14,046 nucleotides of DNA from an uncultured Clostridia bacterium (GTDB lineage Bacteria; Bacillota; Clostridia; UBA1381). The stretch spans positions 1-14,046 of the forward strand of contig CAMFCK010000004.1 in NCBI GenBank assembly GCA_945948775.1, read 5' to 3'. Below, one piece after another: positions 7,967-14,046 of this stretch. Made by a program: the position numbers and the translations under genes. The notes below the pieces were generated by a model. It ran no database searches. It had not been told where the DNA came from and worked only from the letters and a program-made list of their open reading frames with translations. The stretch's first letter is position 1. Each line of letters opens with the position of its first letter.

Positions 7967-9862
7967 ATGAGGATTGAACACAATTCACGTTCAGGGATAT
8001 ACCGCATGCCGTTCGGAGCAGTATGCACCGGCGAGAAGGTCACGCTGATGCTGGCGGTGGCGGGAGCGGGCATACCTGATGCGGTACGGCTGATTGTTGA
8101 GGACAGGCATGCAGAAAAATATTTTAATATGCCGTATTATTACACCCTCGGCGAATACAGCGTTTACGGATGTGAAATAGCCGCGCCTGATACGCCGCAG
8201 AACTTATGGTACTATTTTGAGGTGGCAGCCGGTACGCAAAAGCTGTGGTACGGCAATAACCGCAAGGGCTTGGGCGGTATAGGCGAAATATATGACCATA
8301 TCCCTGAGCGCAGATATCAGATAACGGTTTATTCTGCGGACTATAAAACTCCGGATTGGTTCAAAAAAAGTATCTGCTATCAGATTTTCCCCGACCGATT
8401 TTGCAACGGCAGTCCTGACGGAGCTTTCCTGGGCGGCAGACAAGATATTATAAAGCGTAAATGGGGGGAAACGCCGTATTATAAGGCGGAGCAGTTCGGC
8501 GGAGTATATAACTGCTCGGATTTTTTCGGCGGCAATCTTGCGGGTATTGAACAGAAGCTCGGATATCTTGAGGAGTTGGGTATAACGGCGGTGTATCTTA
8601 ATCCGGTTTTCAAGGCGTTTTCAAACCATAAATATGATACCGGAGACTATGAAACGATTGATCCCTGCTTTGGTACGAACGAGGATTTCAGACGTCTGTG
8701 CGAAAAGGCTGAGGAGCATGGCATACGCATAATTCTTGACGGTGTGTTCAATCATACCGGAAGTGACAGCCGCTATTTTAATAAGAACGGAAGCTATGAC
8801 AGCGTCGGCGCATATCAGTCGAAGGAGTCTCCCTATTACGACTGGTTTCGGTTTTCAGACTGGCCGGAGGAATATGAGAGCTGGTGGGGCATGAAAACTC
8901 TGCCGCAGGTGGAGGAAAATTGCCCCGGATACCGCGAGTATATCATTACTGCGCCGGATTCGATAGTAAAGCGTTGGCTTCAAGAGGGAGCGAGCGGCTG
9001 GCGGCTGGACGTGGTAGATGAGCTTCCGGACGAGACGGTAAAACTTATGCGCAGAGAAATAAAGAACACCGTCCCGGACGCGGTTATTATAGGCGAGGTT
9101 TGGGAGGATGCTTCAAACAAGGTCGCATATGGCGAAGCGCGTGAATATTTGCTCGGCTATGAGCTTGATTCGGTAATGAATTATCCTCTGCGCAGCGCGC
9201 TGATCGATTTTGCGCTTGGCCGTTCGGACGCGCAGGAGTTTGCCGCAAGGATTGAGTCGCTGAAGGAAAATTACCCGCCGGAGGCGTTTTATTCGCTGCT
9301 TAACAGCTTGTCAACCCATGATGTGGAGCGTATTCTGACGGTGCTTGGGAATGTACCCTGTTCTCTTTCGCGGGATGAGCAGGCGGCGGTGCGGCTGGAG
9401 GGTGAACAGCTCAGGCTTGCAAAAAAAAGGCTGTTTGCTGTTATGACGCTGCAAATGACTCTGCCCGGAGTACCGTGCATTTATTACGGCGATGAAGCCG
9501 GTATGCAGGGAATGGGCGATCCGTTTTGCCGCGGCTGTTATCCCTGGGGGCAGGAGGATAAGGAGATACTTGATTTTGTACGCAGCCTGACGGCGTTAAG
9601 AAAAAGCTCGGAGGCGTTCTGCTCCGGTGCATTTGATGTCGTTTATGCCTGCGGAGCCGGGTTTGGTATGATAAGACGCGGCACCGGACAATGCTTTCTT
9701 GTGCTTGTGAACTTCGGTCATGAGACATACTTGCGTATAGACGCGGCGAGATTTGGCATCACCGAACTTAAGGGAGCTATGCATGACGAGCAGATGGACT
9801 CTGATGACGGTATTTTTTATGTGAATATGCCCGAAAACGGTGTGAAGGTTTTTTATGCATAA
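7967..9862 (+). CDS. Cytoplasmic GH13 alpha-glucan hydrolase (neopullulanase/cyclomaltodextrinase-like)
   Basis: Alpha-amylase superfamily enzyme, probably cleaving maltodextrins, cyclodextrins or branched glucan pieces inside the cell. An N-terminal beta-sandwich-like region (about 1-130) precedes a catalytic barrel (about 131-545) and a C-terminal beta domain. Conserved GH13 regions are visible: DGVFNH at 258-263, GWRLD with nucleophile D348, GEVWE with acid/base E377, and STHD with transition-state D452. All three catalytic acids are kept. There is no signal peptide, which fits intracellular glycogen turnover. The ATG at 7967 is chosen because GGAGG at 7957-7961 lies 5 bases before it; an upstream in-frame ATG at 7955 overlaps that site and has no site of its own. 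The 631 residues and the added N-terminal domain suggest the neopullulanase/maltogenic amylase group. Exact specificity (alpha-1,4, alpha-1,6 or both) cannot be read. Confidence 0.9.
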   Translation: MRIEHNSRSGIYRMPFGAVCTGEKVTLMLAVAGAGIPDAVRLIVEDRHAEKYFNMPYYYTLGEYSVYGCEIAAPDTPQNLWYYFEVAAGTQKLWYGNNRKGLGGIGEIYDHIPERRYQITVYSADYKTPDWFKKSICYQIFPDRFCNGSPDGAFLGGRQDIIKRKWGETPYYKAEQFGGVYNCSDFFGGNLAGIEQKLGYLEELGITAVYLNPVFKAFSNHKYDTGDYETIDPCFGTNEDFRRLCEKAEEHGIRIILDGVFNHTGSDSRYFNKNGSYDSVGAYQSKESPYYDWFRFSDWPEEYESWWGMKTLPQVEENCPGYREYIITAPDSIVKRWLQEGASGWRLDVVDELPDETVKLMRREIKNTVPDAVIIGEVWEDASNKVAYGEAREYLLGYELDSVMNYPLRSALIDFALGRSDAQEFAARIESLKENYPPEAFYSLLNSLSTHDVERILTVLGNVPCSLSRDEQAAVRLEGEQLRLAKKRLFAVMTLQMTLPGVPCIYYGDEAGMQGMGDPFCRGCYPWGQEDKEILDFVRSLTALRKSSEAFCSGAFDVVYACGAGFGMIRRGTGQCFLVLVNFGHETYLRIDAARFGITELKGAMHDEQMDSDDGIFYVNMPENGVKVFYA

Positions 9863-9899
9863 AAGTTTACATTTTATTCATACAATTGAACGCAAATAG

Positions 9900-9908
9900 T
9901 GCTATAAT
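9900..9908 (+). promoter_or_regulatory. Extended -10 promoter of the htrA-like operon
   Basis: TGCTATAAT at 9900-9908 is a perfect extended -10 element. The -35 region is weak, with no TTGACA at 16-18 bases. Transcription would begin near 9915, about 44 bases before the start codon. It lies in the 96-base gap after the amylase gene. That gap also carries a weak AT-only dyad (9855-9864 with 9872-9881). Confidence 0.6.
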
Positions 9909-9958
9909 AATGTAGAATAAATAAAAGCGAGAAACGATTACCGAAAGGAATGGGGAAA

Positions 9959-11068
9959 ATGTCAGAAAAAGAATATTCATGGCAGCAAAATGAGCTTGGA
10001 GGCTACAGCTACATGCCGGTAAAGCGGAAAAAAAATATTCCGTCATGGCTTGTTGCGATTGTTGCAGCCGTTGCTGCAAGCGCAGCGTGTCTTGCGGTCT
10101 ATACCTTTACAATTCTGCCGAATATGCGCCCTACAACGGTAATATCATATGCCAAAGGCAACGGCCAAACGCAGCAGGAGCCTCAAGAGGGCACCGGTTT
10201 TGTCGGAATGGGCGAGCGTCTTGCAGGCTCGGTGGCTTCGGTTGAAATTCAGGGCCAAAGCGGCGGATTTTTCAGCCAAATGCTGTCCTATAGCGGATGC
10301 ACGGGAATAATTGTAAGTGAGGACGGATATATTCTTACCAACAATTCAATAGTAAGCCGTCAGAACGGCGCGGTTACGGTAACGCTTTCGGACGGAACGG
10401 ATTATCAGGCACAGGTAGTCGGCAGCGACTCGCGGACCGACTGTGCGGTTTTAAAAATAGATAAGTCAGGACTTGTGCCGGTACAGCTCGGAGATTCGGA
10501 TTCGGTGCTTTCCGGTATGAGAGTGGCAGCACTGGGGCGGATTTTGAGCAATCAGCTTGGCGCAACGCTTACACAGGGCACGGTTTGCGGAATAAATAAA
10601 GGTGTTACGCTGCAAAACGGACAGTCGATCAACCTAATACAAACCGATGCTGCGCAGCCGGACAGCGCAGGAAGCGCGCTGCTTGACAGCGATGGCAGAC
10701 TCATAGGCATGGTAACATCAATGATTTCAACGGATTCTGACGCTATCGCGATTGCTATTCCGTCAAATGATATAATGCAGGTGTTGGAGTCCATCATTAA
10801 TACAGGCTTTGCCCCGTCGGGACTGAGCATCGGTATCCGCGGTCAGGACGCTGAATACGGCGTATCAGTTGAGGCGGTAAATGAAAATTCTCCGGCTGCA
10901 AAGGCAGGACTTGCGGTAGGAGATTTGATAATGAAGGTAGACGGTACGCCGGTAAAATCTGTCAGCGAGATAAACAAGATCCGCGACTCCCATACCAAAG
11001 GCGACACTATTGTATTCACCGTTTACCGTGAGGGAGAAACAATAGATATAAATATAGTTTTGGAGTGA
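9959..11068 (+). CDS. Membrane-anchored HtrA-like PDZ protein lacking catalytic residues
   Basis: Trypsin-fold HtrA/DegP family member with a short cytoplasmic N-terminus, a Lys/Arg patch at 22-25, one transmembrane helix at about 29-52, a linker, a protease-like domain (about 85-275) and a C-terminal PDZ domain (about 286-369). The family motif GYILTNNHVV reads GYILTNNSIV, so the catalytic His is Ser130. Asp161 is kept in TDCAVLKI. The active-site GNSGGP is replaced by DSAGSA at 235-240, placing Ala237 at the serine position in an ungapped alignment, with Ser236 next to it. Hydrolytic activity is therefore unlikely, and the protein probably works as an extracytoplasmic binding or scaffold protein. 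The start at 9959 is favoured over 9950 because AGGA at 9946-9949 is 9 bases from the first and touches the second. It is first in an operon with the next two genes. Confidence 0.88.
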   Translation: MSEKEYSWQQNELGGYSYMPVKRKKNIPSWLVAIVAAVAASAACLAVYTFTILPNMRPTTVISYAKGNGQTQQEPQEGTGFVGMGERLAGSVASVEIQGQSGGFFSQMLSYSGCTGIIVSEDGYILTNNSIVSRQNGAVTVTLSDGTDYQAQVVGSDSRTDCAVLKIDKSGLVPVQLGDSDSVLSGMRVAALGRILSNQLGATLTQGTVCGINKGVTLQNGQSINLIQTDAAQPDSAGSALLDSDGRLIGMVTSMISTDSDAIAIAIPSNDIMQVLESIINTGFAPSGLSIGIRGQDAEYGVSVEAVNENSPAAKAGLAVGDLIMKVDGTPVKSVSEINKIRDSHTKGDTIVFTVYREGETIDINIVLE

Positions 11069-11071
11069 CGA

Positions 11072-11569
11072 ATGAAAAAGAAAAAGCAGCAGACAACCAA
11101 TGCAATGCGTATACTGGACAAGGCAGGTATCGCATATGAAGAGCGTGAATATGACGCAGGCGGCGAGATAGGCGATAATTTTGGTATGCGTATAGCTGAG
11201 CTTACGGGACTTAGCGCGCAGGTGTCCTTTAAAACGCTTGCAGCCCGTGTCAAAAGCGGTATAATCGTCGCATGCATACCGGTTGACAGGGAGCTTGATT
11301 TAAAAAAGCTTGCGGCGGTGTCGGGCGAGAAAAGGGCGGAGCTGATACATGTGCGTGAACTGCCCGAACTGACAGGTTATATCCGCGGCGGAGTTTCGCC
11401 TATAGGCATGAAAAAGAAATATCCGACGTATATTCATGAAAGCGCGCTTTTGCATGACAGAATCGCCGTTTCAGGCGGAGTGGGTGGTGTGACGCTTTTA
11501 CTGAAGCCGGAGGATCTCAAGGCGGTTTGTTCTGCCGTAACAGCGTATATAGTTAAGGATGATATATGA
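11072..11569 (+). CDS. ybaK: YbaK/EbsC-family aminoacyl-tRNA deacylase
   Basis: Predicted trans-editing enzyme that removes a wrongly attached amino acid from tRNA; in well-studied YbaK this is Cys-tRNA(Pro). The 165 residues are the usual single-domain size. The family lysine is K54 in SFKTL, followed by the GYIRGGVSPIGMKK loop at 102-115 and VSGG at 133-136. The start lies 3 bases after the stop of the HtrA-like gene, with TGGAG at 11061-11065 inside that gene's end, so translation is probably coupled. It has a lysine-rich N-terminus (MKKKK). The substrate (Cys, Ala or other) is inferred from the family only. Other YbaK-like proteins such as ProX or the ProRS INS domain are less likely because of the SPIGMKK loop. 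Confidence 0.92.
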   Translation: MKKKKQQTTNAMRILDKAGIAYEEREYDAGGEIGDNFGMRIAELTGLSAQVSFKTLAARVKSGIIVACIPVDRELDLKKLAAVSGEKRAELIHVRELPELTGYIRGGVSPIGMKKKYPTYIHESALLHDRIAVSGGVGGVTLLLKPEDLKAVCSAVTAYIVKDDI

Positions 11570-12786
11570 AAGGACTGGCAAATATGGCATTATTTAATAA
11601 AGCAGATATACTTTTACCAAACGTTTCTGATATGACCAAGTGGAGTGTGATTGCCTGCGACCAGTATACCTCTCAGCCGGAATACTGGAAACGTACCGAG
11701 CAGATAACCGCAGGAGCGCCGTCCTCTCTGAACCTTATTTTCCCAGAGGCGTATCTTGACCAAGGCAGAGACAGAATAGAAAAAATAAATGCTGCAATGA
11801 AAGATTATCTTGACAGAGGAATTTTTAAGGAATATAAAAATTCACTGATATATATCGAAAGAATAATAGGCGGCAGAATGCGCCAGGGCCTGGTAGGGGC
11901 GGTGGATCTGGAGGAATATGATTTTCATAAAGGTTCGAAAAGCAAGATACGCGCAACTGAGGGTACTGTGCTTGAAAGGATACCGCCGCGCGTGGAAATC
12001 CGGCGCGACGCACCGCTTGAGCTGCCGCATGTTATGCTTTTGGTGGATGATAAGGAATGTAATATTATTGAACCTCTCATTTTGTCGGATAAGACGCAGG
12101 TGTATGACTTTGACCTGATGCAGGGCGGCGGTCATCTGACAGGGTGGATTCTGGCTGAGGATACAGCCGACTCGGTGCTGGAGAGAATAAATAAACTTGA
12201 AAGCAGAGCAGATGACGGTCTGGTGTTCGCAGTAGGTGACGGCAACCATTCGCTTGCAACGGCAAAGGTATGCTGGGAGGAGCGGAAAAAAACGCTTACA
12301 GCAGAGCAGCAAGAGACCGATCCGGCGCGTTTTTGCCTTGTTGAGCTTGTGAATATACATTCTGAGGCGCTTGTATTCGAGCCTATCCACCGGGTGGTAT
12401 TTGACTGCAATGCCAAGGCACTTGTTTCAAAGCTTGAGAAGCAATTTAATGCCACTAATTTTGATAACGGCGGACAGCATATTCATTACCTGTTTGATGA
12501 ATGTGAGGGTGATTTGTACATAAGGGAAGCCCCGTCAAAGCTGGCTGTGGGGACTTTGCAGAGCTTTTTGGACAGTGAGGGAGTAAAGGTGGATTATATT
12601 CACGGCGAAGCTGTTTGCCGCGAATTGGGACAAAAGCCGGGCAACGTAGGCTTTTTACTGCCGAGATTGGATAAATCGGAGTTGTTTGCGTCTGTCATAC
12701 AGGACGGCGCGCTGCCGAGAAAGACCTTTTCAATGGGAGAAGCGAGTGAAAAGCGCTACTACACAGAAGCTAAAAAAATCAGATAA
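11566..12786 (+). CDS. DUF1015 family protein
   Basis: A conserved bacterial protein family whose job I cannot name with confidence. Visible features of this 406-residue protein: an N-terminal ADILLPNVSDMTKWSVIACD stretch near 13-32 followed by QYTSQPEYW (33-41), an IRATEGT segment at 128-134, and the family-typical GDGNHSLATAK near 224-234. That last motif recalls the nucleotide-binding DGxH motif of ParB/Srx-fold kinases, an inference only. No signal peptide or membrane segment is seen, so it is cytoplasmic. Its ATG overlaps the TGA of the ybaK-like gene by four bases (ATGA), with AAGGA at 11555-11559, 6 bases upstream. An in-frame ATG at 11584 with AGGA 9 bases before it is an alternative start and gives a more typical N-terminus (MALFNKADILLP). 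It is the last gene of the operon. Confidence 0.9.
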   Translation: MKGLANMALFNKADILLPNVSDMTKWSVIACDQYTSQPEYWKRTEQITAGAPSSLNLIFPEAYLDQGRDRIEKINAAMKDYLDRGIFKEYKNSLIYIERIIGGRMRQGLVGAVDLEEYDFHKGSKSKIRATEGTVLERIPPRVEIRRDAPLELPHVMLLVDDKECNIIEPLILSDKTQVYDFDLMQGGGHLTGWILAEDTADSVLERINKLESRADDGLVFAVGDGNHSLATAKVCWEERKKTLTAEQQETDPARFCLVELVNIHSEALVFEPIHRVVFDCNAKALVSKLEKQFNATNFDNGGQHIHYLFDECEGDLYIREAPSKLAVGTLQSFLDSEGVKVDYIHGEAVCRELGQKPGNVGFLLPRLDKSELFASVIQDGALPRKTFSMGEASEKRYYTEAKKIR

Positions 12787-12787
12787 A

Positions 12788-12827
12788 CGCAAAGAAGACC
12801 TCCTGTTTTTCAGGAGGCTTTTTTGCG
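12788..12827 (+). terminator. Strong intrinsic terminator, possibly bidirectional
   Basis: CCTCCTG at 12799-12805, loop TTTTT, CAGGAGG at 12811-12817, then C and TTTTTT at 12819-12824. The flanks CGCAAA (12788-12793) and TTTGCG (12822-12827) extend the dyad. On the minus strand the same stem is followed by TCTTCTTT, so it could also stop transcripts coming leftward from spoIIAC. It begins 2 bases after the DUF1015 stop. Confidence 0.9.
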
Positions 12828-12844
12828 CTTGGAGGCAGTTTTTG

Positions 12845-12869
12845 CAGGCAGAAATTATATTTTTGCCTG
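12845..12869. other. Hairpin upstream of the small unknown gene
   Basis: CAGGCAGAAA at 12845-12854 pairs with TTTTTGCCTG at 12860-12869 (10 pairs including one G-U, loop TTATA). No T-run follows on either strand. It lies in the leader region of the 12921 gene and beyond the 3' end of spoIIAC, and could be a transcript-end structure or a regulatory dyad. Confidence 0.4.
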
Positions 12870-12920
12870 AACATTTTATGTAAACCGCGCATAACATGAT
12901 AGTGAAGGAGCGTGAGTGCC

Positions 12921-13178
12921 GTGTATTCTTTTCTTATGGCGGAAAACCGCACCGACTTTCCCGCTATAACCATATGCGGTGCGGACGGTGTTATTTTTCA
13001 GGATATTCCCAGACGGGACACGACCGGCTTTCGCAGAGTGGGAGCGGGCAGCGTGCGGCTGGAGATTTATGATAATTTTATGAAGCCGCTGACTGTACTG
13101 TGGCTGCCGCTTGAGCCGCGTGCAAAAGCAAAGCTTATTGTTTATCCGGATCTGGTGCAGTTTACTCTGCTGCCATAG
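12921..13178 (+). CDS. Small protein of unknown function (85 residues)
   Basis: I do not recognise this protein. It is probably cytoplasmic: no signal peptide or transmembrane helix is seen. Alternating hydrophobic and polar residues (AITICGADGVIF, GSVRLEIYD, KAKLIVYPD) suggest an all-beta fold, perhaps a short beta-sandwich similar to DUF4397-like domains, but that is a guess from pattern alone. The start is uncertain: AAGGAG at 12905-12910 is 10 bases before GTG 12921, which I prefer, but only one base before the in-frame GTG 12912. An ATG at 12936 is too far from it. The 3' end overlaps the 3' end of spoIIAC by 17 bases on the opposite strand. CATGATA at 12895-12901 resembles a sigma-G -10, without a convincing -35. 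The ORF could be spurious, but the ribosome binding site and its fit exactly between terminator and spoIIAC favour a real gene. Confidence 0.6.
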   Translation: MYSFLMAENRTDFPAITICGADGVIFQDIPRRDTTGFRRVGAGSVRLEIYDNFMKPLTVLWLPLEPRAKAKLIVYPDLVQFTLLP

Positions 13179-13866
13179 CGCGGAGCTTCACTAGCGCGCT
13201 GCGCTCAATGCGCGATATGTGCACCTGTGATACTCCGATTGCACGAGCGGTTTCACTTTGCGTTTTTTCGCCGAAATAGCGCATGGTGATGATCTGCTTT
13301 TCGCGTTCGTCAAGCTGCGACAATAGCTGAGCGGTGAGGATGCGGTTTATCACCTCGTCCTCCGCAGGTGCGCCGGCGATTTTTTCTGCGGCGCATACGC
13401 TGTCACCGGCAGGGAGATCTATTGATTCGACAGGAGCGCACGCCTCGTATGCCTCCATAAGCTCCCCTACCGTAAGTCCGCATTTGCATGCAACCTCGGA
13501 TACTGTCGGCTCGCGCGCAAGCTTCCGCCGCAATTCCTCCTCGGCAGACATTGCCGCGCGCCGGCGCTCCTTCAACCCCCTCGAAACATGTATCATACCG
13601 TCATCACGCAAAAAACGCTTTATTTCGCCGGTTATCATCGGTACTGCGTAGGTGGAGAATTTCAGACCGCGCGAAATATCAAAGCCGGCAATGGCTTTCA
13701 TCAGTCCGATACAGCCTATCTGGATAAGATCACAAAGCTCAGCTCCGCGCCCGGAGAAGCGTGCGGCAATGCTTTGTACAAGCCGCATATTTTCGCGGCA
13801 AAGCTCCTCCTTTGCCTGAGGATCGCCCTCGTGCGCGCGGGCAATGAGAGTCAAATTCCTGTCCAT
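13162..13866 (-). CDS. spoIIAC: Sporulation RNA polymerase sigma factor SigF
   Basis: Forespore-specific sigma-F, which directs RNA polymerase to early forespore genes after asymmetric division. The 234 residues contain sigma region 2 (about 22-92, with DLIQIGCIGLMKA, FSTYAVPMITGEI and RFLRDDG), region 3 (about 95-165) and region 4 (about 178-230), with a helix-turn-helix at KTQSETARAIGVSQVHISRIE. Sigma-F and sigma-G are alike, but the gene directly after spoIIAB identifies it as sigma-F. The ATG at 13864-13866 lies 3 bases from the spoIIAB stop, and its site GGAGAGGAG lies within the end of spoIIAB, so the two are translationally linked. SpoIIAB holds SigF inactive until SpoIIAA releases it. 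No spoVA operon follows; instead a convergent unknown gene overlaps its last 17 bases. Confidence 0.95.
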   Translation of the reverse strand: MDRNLTLIARAHEGDPQAKEELCRENMRLVQSIAARFSGRGAELCDLIQIGCIGLMKAIAGFDISRGLKFSTYAVPMITGEIKRFLRDDGMIHVSRGLKERRRAAMSAEEELRRKLAREPTVSEVACKCGLTVGELMEAYEACAPVESIDLPAGDSVCAAEKIAGAPAEDEVINRILTAQLLSQLDEREKQIITMRYFGEKTQSETARAIGVSQVHISRIERSALVKLRAMAAE

Positions 13867-13869
13867 TTG

Positions 13870-14046
13870 CTACTCCTCTCCTTTTTTGCCCCCTATCCGC
13901 TTGATAAGCCGTACCGTTGTCCCCTCTCCAACGCGGCTTATGACTTCAATACTGTCACAGAAGCTTTCCATTATAGAGAAACCAAGACCAGAACGCTCCT
14001 GCTCCGGCTTGCCCGTGTAAAGCGGCTCACGAGCGCGCTCTATATC
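13870..14046 (-). CDS. spoIIAB: Anti-sigma F factor/serine kinase SpoIIAB (C-terminal 58 residues)
   Basis: The 3' end of a gene that begins beyond the right window edge. SpoIIAB binds and inhibits sigma-F and phosphorylates the anti-anti-sigma factor SpoIIAA. The visible residues begin [20 protein letters not shown] and continue with [10 protein letters not shown] and EGTTVRLIK. These are the ATP-lid, G2-box (GLGF) and G3-type (GTT) parts of the GHKL ATPase fold and match the known SpoIIAB C-terminus closely. It ends in a Lys/Glu-rich tail (KKGEE). spoIIAA would be expected further right, completing a spoIIA operon. Confidence 0.95.
   Translation of the reverse strand, partial: DIERAREPLYTGKPEQERSGLGFSIMESFCDSIEVISRVGEGTTVRLIKRIGGKKGEE

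Noticed and set aside
11842..12390. A 182-codon antisense ORF inside the DUF1015 gene
   Set aside because: Shadow of a strongly supported gene; no start signal or family features.
12895..12901. CATGATA as a sigma-G type -10 for the small unknown gene
   Set aside because: No convincing -35 at the right distance, and the transcript start would be almost at the start codon. Kept only as a remark.

Overview
This window looks like the chromosome of an anaerobic, endospore-forming Clostridia-type Firmicute, probably an Oscillospirales/Ruminococcaceae-like gut lineage. The spoIIAB and spoIIAC sporulation genes, strong AGGAGG-type ribosome binding sites, sigma-A promoters with extended -10 elements and clostridial-type glycogen genes all support this. 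The exact genus cannot be read from the sequence. Nothing looks phage- or transposon-derived.

Layout. (1) Bases 1-2820, minus strand: gyrA (DNA gyrase subunit A) followed 17 bases downstream by the start of a lipoprotein cyclophilin (peptidyl-prolyl isomerase) that runs off the window edge. (2) Bases 2821-3564: a non-coding region of about 740 bases between the divergent gyrA and glgA genes. It holds a sigma-A promoter for each gene, two exact DnaA boxes (TTATCCACA), several near-matches, a perfect 13-bp inverted repeat 149 bases apart that encloses four of the boxes, and three exact copies of an 11-mer. It resembles a replication origin or DnaA-binding control region. (3) Bases 3565-9862, plus strand: glycogen and alpha-glucan metabolism, with glycogen synthase glgA carrying an unusual Lys/Ala-rich tail, glycogen phosphorylase, a terminator, and a cytoplasmic GH13 amylase/neopullulanase-like enzyme. 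(4) Bases 9959-12786, plus strand: a tight three-gene operon with a membrane-anchored HtrA-like protein that appears catalytically dead, a YbaK-type aminoacyl-tRNA deacylase and a DUF1015 protein, ended by a strong terminator. (5) Bases 12787-14046: an unrecognised 85-residue ORF on plus that overlaps tail-to-tail with the sporulation sigma factor spoIIAC (sigma-F) on minus, and upstream of that the 3' end of spoIIAB.

How the genes work together. GlgA builds glycogen from ADP-glucose, the phosphorylase returns it as glucose-1-phosphate, and the GH13 enzyme can deal with short or branched maltodextrins. Together they form a storage-polymer module, although glgB, glgC and glgD are not in the window. 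SpoIIAB and SpoIIAC are the anti-sigma/sigma pair that starts forespore gene expression. The points most worth a second look are the origin-like gyrA-glgA region, the histone-H1-like tail on GlgA, the HtrA pseudoprotease operon, and the unknown small gene overlapping spoIIAC.
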